A stretch of DNA of 64,000 nt, from positions 8,423 to 72,422 of the forward strand of contig JBIQJY010000011.1 of the NCBI GenBank assembly GCA_044507065.1, given 5' to 3'. Shown in pieces: positions 24,563 to 34,331 of the stretch. The notes beneath the pieces were generated by a model, which was given only the letters and a program-made list of their open reading frames with translations, had not been told where the DNA came from and did not search any database. The translations under genes and the position numbers were made by a program. The DNA is from SCN-69-37 sp044507065. Lineage in GTDB: Bacteria; Acidobacteriota; Vicinamibacteria; Vicinamibacterales; SCN-69-37. Position 1 is the first letter of the stretch. Each line of letters opens with the position of its first letter.

Positions 24563-26919
24563 CCGTGCGGGGCGCCCGCGCGCCCCAGCGCACGAGGAAT
24601 CAGGTCGAGCCGACGACCTCCAGCGCCGAGCGCCTCGTCGACGACGAACCGCAGGCTGGGGACGTCGCCGGCGAGGTCGACGCCGACCGTCTGCTCGGAC
24701 AGCCGCTGGAGTTCGATTGTCGTCAGTGGGACTCCGCTCGTGCCCGCCCGGACGACCAGCGTGCCGCCCGTAGGGCGGCGAGCGGAGAAACGGAAATCGT
24801 AGCGCCCGGCGGGCACACCTGACAGGCCACCCCATTCGACGGTCCGTGCCCCCGCCAGATCCACGCGCGGCACCGTGATCCGCAGCGGGATAGTGCCGGC
24901 AGGTACGGCGCCGACCGCAAGCGGCGCGACTCGATAGACCGGCGCTCCGCCGGCCAGCGCGCGCAATACGGCGAGCTGCGATTGCGCGGGCGCGAGCGAC
25001 GGAGCGTCGCTCAGCCACCAGCCGCCGGACACGGCCAGCATCAGGCCCAATGGCCACCACCAGACGCCGCAGCCAATCGTCGCCGCAGCGCCGGCGCGCC
25101 GCACCGCGGCCTGCATCAGCACGGCCACCAGCGCGAAGGCGGCGACCCAGACGAGCACGTGCTGGGCGAATGGCGCTTCGCTCCGCACGACGGCCGGCGT
25201 CAGGTCCCAGAAGAAACTGGGCCAGCCACGCGGCAGGTTGGCGAGCGATTCGAGCCGCGTCAGCCAGGCGGCCGACCCGCCGCGGACGTTCCACGCAAGA
25301 CCGCCTTCGCCCGTCAGCAACACGAGGCCGGACGTCGCGAGGGAGACACCGAGCAGAACCGTCGACGCCGCCCGCGCCGCCCGCCCGAATCGCAGCCATC
25401 CGAAGGCCGCCGGAGCGGCCATCAGCGGCAGCACGCTCGTGAGCAGGCGAGCCGGTATGGCCGGCACACCCGCCCACCACATCCAATACGCGGAGACGGC
25501 TGCGCCGTAGGCAAATGCAATTGCCGCCAGCGCGACGAGGGGCCGTGCCGTCCGGAACCGCGCGGACGCGATCCACCCGGCCATGGCCACGACGAGCGCC
25601 GGTGTGTAGGCGAACACTCCGAACTGCTGGTCGAACAGCAGGCCCGTGAGCCCGCCGGGAATATACGCAAGACGCGTCTCGGCACCAGTGCCGTACGGGG
25701 CAACCGGATCGGGCGTGCCGTAGATGATCCAGAAGTACGCAAACCATGCACACGCGCCCACGAGCGGCAGCGCGAGGAACGCCATGACGCGTCGCAGGCG
25801 TACGGCGGCATCGATCGTCTGGTCGCGCCACAACCCGTACAGAATCGCGAGGCCGAATCCCGCCGCGAGGATGACGAAGCGTGTGTGCAGGAACGGCAAC
25901 GCGGCCAGCAGTCCCGACACCACGACGAGCCATATCGTCCGGACACCGTCACGCCGGGCGATGTGCAGCCAGAGCAGCGCAGCAGCCGCGGCAATCGGCG
26001 CGCCGGCACCATCGGGAAATATCGTGACGCTCTGCACGAGGAATGTCGTGCTGCCCGCCACGGTTGCCCACGCAAACCAGGCCGCCGCCCGGTCGCCGGT
26101 GACAACCCAGCCGAGCAGCCAGACGAGTCCCCCCGTTACCGCGGCCAGCAGGATCATCGTCGCCTGCGCGCCGCGCAGGCCGAACGCTGCGAAACCCGGG
26201 GCGACGAGCACCGAGACACCCGGCGCGTGAATCGAATAGATCTCGCCGTCCTGCCCGCGCTGGACGTAATCGGGCCCGATGGTGCCCGGAAAATATGCCT
26301 TGTAGTCGCCATCGAGATGGTTGTTCTCGATGCGGAGATCACCATCCTTCAGCAGACTCTGGGTGATGACCAGGTAATGCGGCTCGTCGCCGCCGGGCAG
26401 GCGGGGGTGGATCGACCACCACACGAGGCCGCTGGCGCACGCCGTCAGCACACCGGCAAGCAGCGCGGCGGCCAGTGGCCGGCGAACCCGGCTCAGGGCG
26501 ACGACGTCGGGCGCGTCACCGGCGGGAGCCTGTCGGCCTCCGCAGACGGCGGCAACGACGGCCAGACCGACAGGCACCCAGGCGATCAGGCCGGACCAGA
26601 CGAGCACAACGGGGGGCACCGGCAGGGGCAGCCACGGGAGGACCGCCAGTAGTGCCGGGGACGCGAGGACGGGCCGGCGCCACGCCGGCACGGCCAGCGC
26701 CACGACAAGAGCCGCCACGAACCACCAGGGTGACGCCGGGACGACCAGTCGAGTGGTCGTATCGTCGACACCGGCCACGGTTACCGTTCCCGCGGCGCAC
26801 CACACCGCAGCGGCCACCAGGAGCGGACCAATGACGGCCACGATGCGCCCGCCGATCCCGGACCGCGTCGTCGGCCGACCGGCCTCGCCCCGGATCGCTG
26901 TGCTCACGTGTGCCTGCAC
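24556..26919 (-). CDS. Large polytopic membrane protein, GT-C glycosyltransferase-like
   Basis: 787 residues with about 15 hydrophobic helices and, after helix 4, a large extracytoplasmic-type loop with GGDEPHYLVITQSLLKDGD. An acidic DxxHY motif after the early helices is typical of GT-C (mannosyltransferase-like) enzymes that use polyprenyl-phosphate sugars. The C-terminal about 150 residues form a soluble beta-rich domain (VPLTTIELQRLSEQTVGVDL). Start GTG at 26919 is uncertain; GTG at 26907 also fits. Substrate unknown. Divergent from the TonB receptor. Confidence 0.65.
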   Translation of the reverse strand: MQAHVSTAIRGEAGRPTTRSGIGGRIVAVIGPLLVAAAVWCAAGTVTVAGVDDTTTRLVVPASPWWFVAALVVALAVPAWRRPVLASPALLAVLPWLPLPVPPVVLVWSGLIAWVPVGLAVVAAVCGGRQAPAGDAPDVVALSRVRRPLAAALLAGVLTACASGLVWWSIHPRLPGGDEPHYLVITQSLLKDGDLRIENNHLDGDYKAYFPGTIGPDYVQRGQDGEIYSIHAPGVSVLVAPGFAAFGLRGAQATMILLAAVTGGLVWLLGWVVTGDRAAAWFAWATVAGSTTFLVQSVTIFPDGAGAPIAAAAALLWLHIARRDGVRTIWLVVVSGLLAALPFLHTRFVILAAGFGLAILYGLWRDQTIDAAVRLRRVMAFLALPLVGACAWFAYFWIIYGTPDPVAPYGTGAETRLAYIPGGLTGLLFDQQFGVFAYTPALVVAMAGWIASARFRTARPLVALAAIAFAYGAAVSAYWMWWAGVPAIPARLLTSVLPLMAAPAAFGWLRFGRAARAASTVLLGVSLATSGLVLLTGEGGLAWNVRGGSAAWLTRLESLANLPRGWPSFFWDLTPAVVRSEAPFAQHVLVWVAAFALVAVLMQAAVRRAGAAATIGCGVWWWPLGLMLAVSGGWWLSDAPSLAPAQSQLAVLRALAGGAPVYRVAPLAVGAVPAGTIPLRITVPRVDLAGARTVEWGGLSGVPAGRYDFRFSARRPTGGTLVVRAGTSGVPLTTIELQRLSEQTVGVDLAGDVPSLRFVVDEALGAGGRRLDLIPRALGRAGAPHGQ

Positions 26920-27191
26920 GGGCAGAATCGGGCACGCAAACGGACATTCACCACGTTGTGCTCACCTCCGCGGGAACCTCGTTCCCCCACGGCCCCGCTA
27001 TTCTACGGCTGGCCGGCCGTCTGCCGGCACGATTACAAATCTGCTATCGCACGTACCCGTCTCGAAATCGCTCGACATTACCGGAAATCGACCGATATCA
27101 GTTCTTGTGGGAGCAGGATCGCCACGCGCGGGAACCGGTGAGTATGTCGCGCTCCGGCGGGGCACCGATATTGCTATCGAGAACCGACTGT
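26920..27191. other. Divergent intergenic region, no gene seen
   Basis: 272 bases between the GT-C-like gene and the TonB receptor. It is less GC-rich than its surroundings around 27030-27110 and must hold both promoters; TATTCT at about 26998 is a possible -10, but no convincing -35/-10 pair or operator was found. Confidence 0.5.
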
Positions 27192-30143
27192 ATGACTCCT
27201 GATGGATCGGCCATGGTGCACCTAACCCGTTCGAGTTTCCTCCTGGCACGTTTCCTCGTACTGACGGCCGCCCTGGTGCTCGCGCCGGCCGCGGCCGGGG
27301 CGCAGATTCCGACTGGAGCGATCTCCGGTCGCGTCATTGACTCGCAGAACCGTTCAATCGGCGCGGCGACAGTGACGGTGCACTCCCCCGCGCTCCAGGG
27401 CCTGCAGTCGACCACGACGTCCGTCAATGGCGACTACACCATCCGGCTGCTGCCGCCGGGGACCTACACCATCGTTGTCGAGGCTCCAGGTTTTGCCGCG
27501 CAGACGCACACGCGGGTCATCGCCGCGACCGCCACCGTCACGCTCGATGTTTCGCTCGAGCCTGCGGGCGTCAGCGAGGACGTCACCGTCGTCGGCTCCA
27601 CGCCCTTCTTTGCCAACACGATCGAGAGCGCCACGAATCTCGATCAGCAGCAGATCAATCTGCTGCCCAACTCGCGCAGCATCCTCTCGGCCGTCGCTCT
27701 TGCGCCCGCCGTGCACGAGACCGGACCAGGCGGCAACATCTCGATTGGCGGCGCCATGTCGTTCGAGAACCTCTTCATGGTCAATGGCGTCCAGATCCAG
27801 GACAATATCCGCGGCGAACCGCTGCCGCTCTACATCGAAGACGCGATCCAGGAAACGACAATCACGACCTCCGGCATCTCGGCCGAGTATGGACGGTTCT
27901 CCGGCGGCATCGTCAACGCCCTCACCAGGTCGGGCGGCAACATGTTCAGCGGCACGTTCCGCACGTCGTTTCGCAACGACGACTGGACGGGGACGACGCC
28001 GTTCGGCGAGTCGAAGATCGACTCCACCGTCCCGACCTACGAGTACACGTTCGGCGGACCGGTGCTGCGCGACCGAACCTGGTTCTTCACCGCAGGTCGC
28101 TTCGAGGACGAGCAGGTCAGCCGCGACACCGGCATCACGCAGATTCCGTTCGTCTTCGAGCAGGACGAGAAGCGCTTCGAGTTCAAGGGGACGCAGGCCC
28201 TCGCGGCCGGACACCGGGTCGAGGTCGACTACATCGGAATCCAGCGCACGCAGGTCAACTGGGCCGAACCTTCAGCGGCCGGCGTCATGGACCTGGCGTC
28301 GCTCGACACGCGGGAGGTACCTCAGTCGCTGCTCGCCGCCCACTACACCGGGACGTGGCGCCACAACCTGTTTTTCGAGGCGCAGTATTCGGAGCGTGAT
28401 TTCACGTTCAGGGGCGCCGGCGCCGACACCCGCGACCGCATCATGGGCACGCCGCTACAGGACCGCACCACCGAGGCCTTCTGGTGGTCGCCACTCTACT
28501 GTGGCGTGTGCGGCGACGAGGAGCGCGACAATACCAGCCTGGTGCTCAAGGCCAGCTACTTCCACTCGTCGGCCCGCGCCGGGACGCACCAGGTGGTTGT
28601 CGGCTACGACGGGTTCAACGACCGCATGAAGGTCGACAACCACCAGTCGGGATCCGACTGGCACGTCTGGACCACCGGTTCGGTGATCGACAACGGCACG
28701 GTCTACCCCGTGGTGCGGCCCAATGAATCGACGTGGATCATCCACTGGCCGATTCGTGAATCGAGCCAGGGCTCCAATTTCCGCACGCACTCGCTCTTCG
28801 TCAACGACACGTGGAGCTACAACCGCCACCTCACGTTCAACCTCGGCCTGCGCTATGACAAGGCCGCCGGGCGTGACGCCTCGGACAACCTGGTGGCCAA
28901 CGACAGCATGCTCGCGCCGCGGCTGGGCCTTGCGTGGGACCCGACCGGCGAGGGACAGACGACCATCAACGCGAGTTACGGTCGCTATGCGGCAGCGCTG
29001 TCGAGCGGCGTTGCCGGTTCGGCGTCACCGGCCGGGACGCCCGCGATTCTCGGCTACTACTACCTGGGCGAGCCCATCAACACGGGCGGCGCCCCGTACG
29101 TGTCCTCCGACGCCGCGCTGCGGCAGATCTTCGACTGGTTCGACGCGAGTGGCGGCGCCTCGATCTTCTTCGCGGACATCCCGGGGCTGGCCAGCCGCAT
29201 CGACGGCTCGCTGCGGTCGCCGCACGCCGATGAGTTCGTCGTGGGCATCAGCCATCAAATCGGCACGAACGCATCGGTCCGCCTCGACTTCGTGAACCGA
29301 TCGTTCGGCGACTTCTATGCAATCCGCACGGATCTGACGACCGGACAGACCGAGGACGAGTTCGGCCAGCCGTACGACGTGGGGCTGATCCAGAACACCA
29401 ACGATCTCGAACGCCAGTACCGCGCACTCAACGCACAGGGGTCGTACCGCCTGGGCACCGATTTGGTCGCGGGCCTGAGCTATACGCTCTCGAAACTCCA
29501 GGGCAACGTCAACGGGGAAAGCGCCGGCGCAGGCCCCACCGCCAGCGGGGCGTTCCAGTACCCGGAGTTCAAGGATCCGGCATGGTCCAACCCCTCGGGC
29601 GACCTCTCGGCCGATCAGCGCCATCGCGCCCGCGTGTGGGCCTCCTGGAACCTGCCCTGGGCGAGATCGTTTGCCGACATGACGCTTGGCGCCGTACAGG
29701 TGCTGCAATCGGGCACGCCCTACAGCGCCGTGACGTCGGTCCTCGTTTCGCCCTTCGTGGATGCCCGGGGTTACGCGCTGCCCCCTGACTTCTCCACCTA
29801 CTACTTCACGGCGCGCGACGCGTACCGCACGGAAGGCACGGCACGCACCGACGTGGCGTTCACGCTCTCGAAGCGCGTTGGCGCCGCGCGCGGACCCGAG
29901 GTGTTTGCCAACGTGCAGCTGTTCAACCTGTTCAACCAGTTCCAGTTGGCGAACATCAACGCGATCAACACGACTGTGTTGACCGCGATCGAGGATCCGA
30001 GCCTCGAGTTCTTCGATCCGTTCACCGAGGCGCCCGTCGAGGGCGTTCACTGGCAGAAGGACGAGAAGTTCGGTCAGGCTGTCGGTCGCGGCGCGTACAC
30101 GCAGCCGCGGACGTTCCGGTTCTCGGTTGGCCTTCGGTTCTAG
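27192..30143 (+). CDS. TonB-dependent receptor with carboxypeptidase-regulatory domain (Oar-like)
   Basis: 983 residues from ATG at 27192 (27213 also possible). Signal peptide ending AAAGAQ; a carboxypeptidase-regulatory/CNA-B-like domain (about 40-125: GAISGRVIDSQNRSIGAATV); a DVTVVGS TonB-box-like segment; plug domain with INLLPNSRSILSAVALAP and ISAEYGRFSGGIVNALTRSG; then a large beta barrel ending TFRFSVGLRF. This Oar-type architecture is greatly expanded in Acidobacteria and imports or exports large substrates such as oligosaccharides or peptides. Its stop shares CTAG with the convergent aminotransferase stop. Confidence 0.9.
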   Translation: MTPDGSAMVHLTRSSFLLARFLVLTAALVLAPAAAGAQIPTGAISGRVIDSQNRSIGAATVTVHSPALQGLQSTTTSVNGDYTIRLLPPGTYTIVVEAPGFAAQTHTRVIAATATVTLDVSLEPAGVSEDVTVVGSTPFFANTIESATNLDQQQINLLPNSRSILSAVALAPAVHETGPGGNISIGGAMSFENLFMVNGVQIQDNIRGEPLPLYIEDAIQETTITTSGISAEYGRFSGGIVNALTRSGGNMFSGTFRTSFRNDDWTGTTPFGESKIDSTVPTYEYTFGGPVLRDRTWFFTAGRFEDEQVSRDTGITQIPFVFEQDEKRFEFKGTQALAAGHRVEVDYIGIQRTQVNWAEPSAAGVMDLASLDTREVPQSLLAAHYTGTWRHNLFFEAQYSERDFTFRGAGADTRDRIMGTPLQDRTTEAFWWSPLYCGVCGDEERDNTSLVLKASYFHSSARAGTHQVVVGYDGFNDRMKVDNHQSGSDWHVWTTGSVIDNGTVYPVVRPNESTWIIHWPIRESSQGSNFRTHSLFVNDTWSYNRHLTFNLGLRYDKAAGRDASDNLVANDSMLAPRLGLAWDPTGEGQTTINASYGRYAAALSSGVAGSASPAGTPAILGYYYLGEPINTGGAPYVSSDAALRQIFDWFDASGGASIFFADIPGLASRIDGSLRSPHADEFVVGISHQIGTNASVRLDFVNRSFGDFYAIRTDLTTGQTEDEFGQPYDVGLIQNTNDLERQYRALNAQGSYRLGTDLVAGLSYTLSKLQGNVNGESAGAGPTASGAFQYPEFKDPAWSNPSGDLSADQRHRARVWASWNLPWARSFADMTLGAVQVLQSGTPYSAVTSVLVSPFVDARGYALPPDFSTYYFTARDAYRTEGTARTDVAFTLSKRVGAARGPEVFANVQLFNLFNQFQLANINAINTTVLTAIEDPSLEFFDPFTEAPVEGVHWQKDEKFGQAVGRGAYTQPRTFRFSVGLRF

Positions 30144-31360
30144 TCCACGCGCGAGGCTCGCGGTGACAGCCGCCGCAGCCGCTCTGCCGCGGCCGCGAGC
30201 GTTTCGTCCTTCTTGCAGAAGCAGAAGCGCACGTGCCGCCGGCCGTGCGCCGGGTCGCTGAAGAAGCTGCTGCCCGGCACGGCCGCCACCCCGATCTCGC
30301 TCACCAGGTGGCGCACGAACGCCACGTCGTCATCGAACCCGAACGCGTCGATGTCGGTCATGACGTAGTAGGCGCCCTGCGGTGCGTGACAGAGGAATCC
30401 GCACCCGCGAAGGATGCCGAGCAACCGATCGCGGCGGGCCTGGTAGCCGGCCGCAAGCGCATCGTAGTAGTCCGATGTTCCCCGCAGCGCGGCGGCAGCG
30501 GCCGCCTGGAGCGGCGCGGCTGCGCCGACAGTCAGGAAGTCGTGCACCTTGCGAATGGCGCCGGCGATGTCGGGCGGAGCCACCGCCCAGCCGACGCGCC
30601 AGCCTGTCACGCTGAATGTCTTCGACACGCTGTTGATGGTGACCGTGCGATCGGCCATGCCATCGATCGCGGCCATCGACACGTGCCGGTGTCCGTCGAA
30701 GACAATGTGTTCGTAGATTTCGTCGGTGACGACGATGGCGTCCCACTCGCGCGCGAGCGCCGCCACCTGTTCCAGCTCGGCGCGCGTGAAGACCTTGCCC
30801 GTCGGGTTGTTCGGGGTGTTGATGATGACTGCGCGCGTGCGGTTCGAAAACGCGGCGCGCAACTCATCGGGATCGAACGTCCACGTGTCGCCCTCCGCCG
30901 CTGGCGGGCGCAGGCGCACGAACCGGGGCACGGCACCGGAGAGGATGGCGTCGGGTCCGTAGTTCTCGTAGAACGGCTCGAAGATCACCACCTCGTCACC
31001 GGGATCGACGATGGCGAGGAGCGTCGCGATCATCGCTTCGGTCGACCCGCAGCACACGGTGACCTGCGTATCGGGGTCGATGGCCTGCCCCGTGCGCGCC
31101 ACCCAGTCGTCCGCAATGGCGTCGCGCAGCGGTCTGGCGCCCCAGGTGATCGCGTACTGGTTGATGTCGCCGGCAATCGCCTCGGCGGCGGCCGCCTTCA
31201 GGTGGTCCGGCGCGGGAAAATCCGGAAATCCCTGCGAGAGGTTGACCGCGCCATGGCGCTGCGCGAGGCGCGTCATGTCACGGATCACCGATTCGCTGAA
31301 CCTCGCCGCCTTGCGTGACGTTCGCGCGCGCGGCACCGACGACGGGCCGGACACGGTCAT
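30140..31360 (-). CDS. PLP-dependent class I/II aminotransferase
   Basis: 406 residues from ATG at 31360, which overlaps the upstream gene's stop as ATGA. Fold type I aminotransferase: AVNLSQGFPDFPAP, INTPNNPTGKVF, VVTDEIYEHIVF, PLP-lysine Lys247 in SVSKTFSVTGWRVGW, and the C-terminal arginine motif HVRFCFCKKDETL. The SQGFPDFPAP opening and FSVTGWRVGW resemble kynurenine aminotransferase/MtnE/YbdL-type methionine aminotransferases. Specific substrate not determinable here. Confidence 0.88.
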   Translation of the reverse strand: MTVSGPSSVPRARTSRKAARFSESVIRDMTRLAQRHGAVNLSQGFPDFPAPDHLKAAAAEAIAGDINQYAITWGARPLRDAIADDWVARTGQAIDPDTQVTVCCGSTEAMIATLLAIVDPGDEVVIFEPFYENYGPDAILSGAVPRFVRLRPPAAEGDTWTFDPDELRAAFSNRTRAVIINTPNNPTGKVFTRAELEQVAALAREWDAIVVTDEIYEHIVFDGHRHVSMAAIDGMADRTVTINSVSKTFSVTGWRVGWAVAPPDIAGAIRKVHDFLTVGAAAPLQAAAAAALRGTSDYYDALAAGYQARRDRLLGILRGCGFLCHAPQGAYYVMTDIDAFGFDDDVAFVRHLVSEIGVAAVPGSSFFSDPAHGRRHVRFCFCKKDETLAAAAERLRRLSPRASRVD

Positions 31361-33531
31361 CGCGCCCGCGCCCCCGGCGCCGGCGCCGGCGCACCAATCG
31401 ATGCGTACAACTGGCGGTAGTCCTCGGTGGTGCCGATGATGCGCTTCACGTAGTTCTGCGTCTCCGGAAACGGGATATCGTCGATGAACTCGTCGCGCGC
31501 GACGCCGGGCCGCTCCGCGCGCCATCGCGCCACGCGGTTCTCACCGGCGTTGTAGGACGCGAGTGCCGACGCCACGTCGCCGAATCGTGCCATCAGATCC
31601 GCGAGATACGCGGTGCCGAGGCGCACGTTGATGTCCGGGTTGGTCAGCGATGCCGTGCTGAAGCCGGAGATGCCCAGCCGGGTCGCATACCGGCGCCCCG
31701 TTGATGGCAGCAGCTGCATCAGTCCCCACGCGTTGGCTGACGATCGGACGTCGGCCTGGAACGTCGATTCCTGCGCCATCAGCGCGGTGAGCAGGTACGG
31801 GTCGAGCCCTCGCTCGTCGGCATAGCGCCGAATCAGATCCGGATAGGCCACCGGAAAGATGACCTTGAGGAGGCGCTCTGGCAGGTGCTGGCCACCGTCC
31901 GACATGAACTGCGGATAGGCACGGCGCATCGCGGTGATACCCGGGCGCAGCTCGCCCTTGCGATTGAGGGCGAAGGCAATGGTGGCCTCGAGAACCGGTG
32001 ACGGTCCGCTCACCGCCTGCACCCGTCGCAGTTCGGCCACCGCGTCGTCCCAGAGTCCTGCGGCGAGCAGGCGCTCGGCGAGCGCCGTGCCTGCCGGCGC
32101 CGCGCCGGCCGCCACCGCACGCGTCGGGTCGCGCAGGACCGCGACGTCTGCATCGGTCCACCGGCCTCCGGGGAGCGACTCGAGTGCCTGCGCGGCCATC
32201 CGCCCGTAGTACGAGTTGCGATAGTCGGCAATCGCCCGCAGATACCAGTGCCTGGCCGTGTCGTGCTGCTCGAGCCGCTCGTAGGATCGCGCGGTCCAGT
32301 AGAGCCACGATGGACGGTAGTCGGCGCGGCGCAACGTGGTGCTCGCGGATTCGAACAGGCGGATGGTCTCGCGCACCCGCCCCTGACGATAGGCCCACCA
32401 GCCGGCACGCCACGCGGCGCGATCGGCGTGGGCGCCGGTCGGATACCGTGCGTACATGTCGGCGAAGACATCGGCGGCCGCCTCGTCCCTGTCGTCGAGG
32501 ATGTGGGCAGTGGCCAGATCATTGAGGGCCGTCTCGGCCAGCGGATCATCGCCGTGGCGGCTGACGAATCGCGCCACCTGCGCTGGATAGTCGCCGCGAC
32601 GAAGCCCGCGCAGCGCGGTCAGACGCGCAAACCCGGCCTCGGTCTGCAGCGAAACCTCGTGTGGCGTCGCGAGGAAGGCATCGAGAGCCTTGAGCGCGGC
32701 GGCATGCCGCCGCGCCCCGACGTCGCACTGCGCGAGGCGGAGTTCGATGAACGGGCGCGTTTCGGAGGGTGCACGCGCCAGCAGCGCCTGATAGTCCGCG
32801 CGCGCCTCGGTGAAGCGCCGCGATGCGAACAGGAGGCCGGCACGCGCGAACTCGCGGGCGAACTCCGCCGATCCCGGCCGCACGCCAAGCCGCCGCAGCG
32901 CCGCTTCGGCCTCCTCGCCTTCGGCTGATGCCGGCCAGTCGTAGTGGACGCGCAGATAGGCCTCGCGGGCCAATGCCGGCTGCCCTGCACGCTCGGCGGA
33001 TCGGGCCAGCCGCACCTGGACCAGTGACGGCGAGGCGGGCGGCAGCACGGCCAGGGCCTGCCAGACCGCGACTGCATCGGTCCAGCGTTCGGCGCCCTCG
33101 AGTGCTTCGGCCAGCAGCCAGCGTGCCGGCTCTTCGAGCCCCGGCACGCCGGTCGCCTCGAGCGCGCGCTCGGCGGCGGTGGCGGCCCGCGCATAGTGCA
33201 GCTGCGCCAGCTGCGCCCGGCCGACATACAGGTGGGCGTAGGGCCCCAGCACCGGGTCAGCCAGCGAGCGTGTCAGCAGCGGCAGCGCCTCGGCCGCGCG
33301 TCCCTCGGCCAGCAGCGCCACGCCCTGCGCCAGCGGCGCCGGTGTGATCGGATCGGGCGGCGCCAGCCACAGGTCCGCCTCGCTCCAGGGCGCCTGCGCA
33401 GCGGCCCCGGATCCCGCCACGACAGCCGTGTCGGGCGTGACCGACGCGCGATTGGATCCACTGCCCCACGACCACGCGGCGCCCGCGGCAATCGTCACGG
33501 CAACCAGCAGGGGGACACGCATGGTGGGCAT
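31357..33531 (-). CDS. Soluble lytic murein transglycosylase (TPR superhelix plus SLT domain)
   Basis: 724 residues: signal anchor (about 5-24), a long alpha-superhelical TPR-like region (about 60-550) and a C-terminal SLT domain with catalytic Glu588 in ALMAQESTF, GLMQLLPSTG and SYNAGENRV. It cleaves the MurNAc-GlcNAc bond with 1,6-anhydro product formation, in the periplasm. Longer than E. coli Slt70 (645 precursor). It lies eight bases after the GAF gene and overlaps the aminotransferase by four. Confidence 0.92.
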   Translation of the reverse strand: MPTMRVPLLVAVTIAAGAAWSWGSGSNRASVTPDTAVVAGSGAAAQAPWSEADLWLAPPDPITPAPLAQGVALLAEGRAAEALPLLTRSLADPVLGPYAHLYVGRAQLAQLHYARAATAAERALEATGVPGLEEPARWLLAEALEGAERWTDAVAVWQALAVLPPASPSLVQVRLARSAERAGQPALAREAYLRVHYDWPASAEGEEAEAALRRLGVRPGSAEFAREFARAGLLFASRRFTEARADYQALLARAPSETRPFIELRLAQCDVGARRHAAALKALDAFLATPHEVSLQTEAGFARLTALRGLRRGDYPAQVARFVSRHGDDPLAETALNDLATAHILDDRDEAAADVFADMYARYPTGAHADRAAWRAGWWAYRQGRVRETIRLFESASTTLRRADYRPSWLYWTARSYERLEQHDTARHWYLRAIADYRNSYYGRMAAQALESLPGGRWTDADVAVLRDPTRAVAAGAAPAGTALAERLLAAGLWDDAVAELRRVQAVSGPSPVLEATIAFALNRKGELRPGITAMRRAYPQFMSDGGQHLPERLLKVIFPVAYPDLIRRYADERGLDPYLLTALMAQESTFQADVRSSANAWGLMQLLPSTGRRYATRLGISGFSTASLTNPDINVRLGTAYLADLMARFGDVASALASYNAGENRVARWRAERPGVARDEFIDDIPFPETQNYVKRIIGTTEDYRQLYASIGAPAPAPGARAR

Positions 33532-33539
33532 GGCGCGAT

Positions 33540-34256
33540 TCAGGAGGGCCCGGTCAGGACCTCGACGGTACGCCGCGACGTGACGTTCTCGAGCCGGGCC
33601 GACGCGTGGCGCACCAGCAGTTCCACTTCGTCGGTCCAGACCGGTTCGCCGGGATCGGATTCCTGCCGGGCCGCGCCCTCGACGTAGAGCACCGCGACGA
33701 CCTGACCGGCCAGGACCAGCGGGGTCGCCAGACCCGTGCGGCCCTCGGGCACGCGCAGGAACACGGGTGCGTTGGGCAGTCGCCTGGCATCCTCCGCCCG
33801 AACGGTGGCCGCATGTTTCGACGCGACCACACGCGCGAGGACCGGCGTGGCGTCCATCGGGACGTCGGCGGGCATCGACGCGCTGTCGTAGCCGTGCTGG
33901 CGATGGGCACGCAGTGTCACGTCATCGACGAGCAGCATGGCCACCCGGGCCGTATCGGATGCGACGCCGTCGGACAGGGCGTCGAGGATGCCGCGCAGCG
34001 TCGTGGCGTCGTCAATACGGCGGATGGCGCCGATGACGCGCGTCATCAGCTCGTGTCGCGCGTGCGCCCCGCCGCGGGCCACCGCGCGCGCCACGTCGAC
34101 GGCCGCGCGCTCGATCGTCACGCGCCCCGGCGCGCCATCGCCATCGGCAAGGCGCAGCAGGTCGCCGGCCAGTCCCTGAAGATGGGTATCAAGGTCCTGC
34201 CGGACGCGCGACATGAAGCGGTCGATGGCGTCGCGGACTTCCTGCTCGCGGGACAT
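33540..34256 (-). CDS. GAF-domain protein
   Basis: 238 residues. An N-terminal helical/coiled-coil part (about 1-80) leads to a GAF-like sensor domain (about 85-225) with TTLRGILDALSDGV, LATPLVLAGQVVAVLYVEG and a C-terminal helix. No output domain is attached, so it may sense a small molecule and signal through a partner. ATG at 34256. First gene of GAF-slt-aminotransferase, on the minus strand. Confidence 0.75.
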   Translation of the reverse strand: MSREQEVRDAIDRFMSRVRQDLDTHLQGLAGDLLRLADGDGAPGRVTIERAAVDVARAVARGGAHARHELMTRVIGAIRRIDDATTLRGILDALSDGVASDTARVAMLLVDDVTLRAHRQHGYDSASMPADVPMDATPVLARVVASKHAATVRAEDARRLPNAPVFLRVPEGRTGLATPLVLAGQVVAVLYVEGAARQESDPGEPVWTDEVELLVRHASARLENVTSRRTVEVLTGPS

Positions 34257-34281
34257 GGGGGAATTATAGATGGGACCAACG

Positions 34282-34311
34282 ACAAACGGCGGACCGAAGC
34301 CCGCCGTTTGT
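34282..34311 (-). terminator. Hairpin terminating the xyl operon
   Basis: Perfect 11-bp stem ACAAACGGCGG (34282-34292) / CCGCCGTTTGT (34301-34311) with an 8-base loop, 20 bases beyond the xylA stop. The stem ends TTTGT but there is no long U run, so it may be Rho-independent only in part or an mRNA-stabilising hairpin. Confidence 0.65.
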
Positions 34312-34331
34312 GTTCCGTGAGACCGAATGGC

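Noticed and set aside
24119..25933. 604-codon minus-strand open frame overlapping the GT-C-like gene
   Set aside because: Same strand but different frame from the membrane protein, Arg-rich, no hydrophobic helices; shadow.
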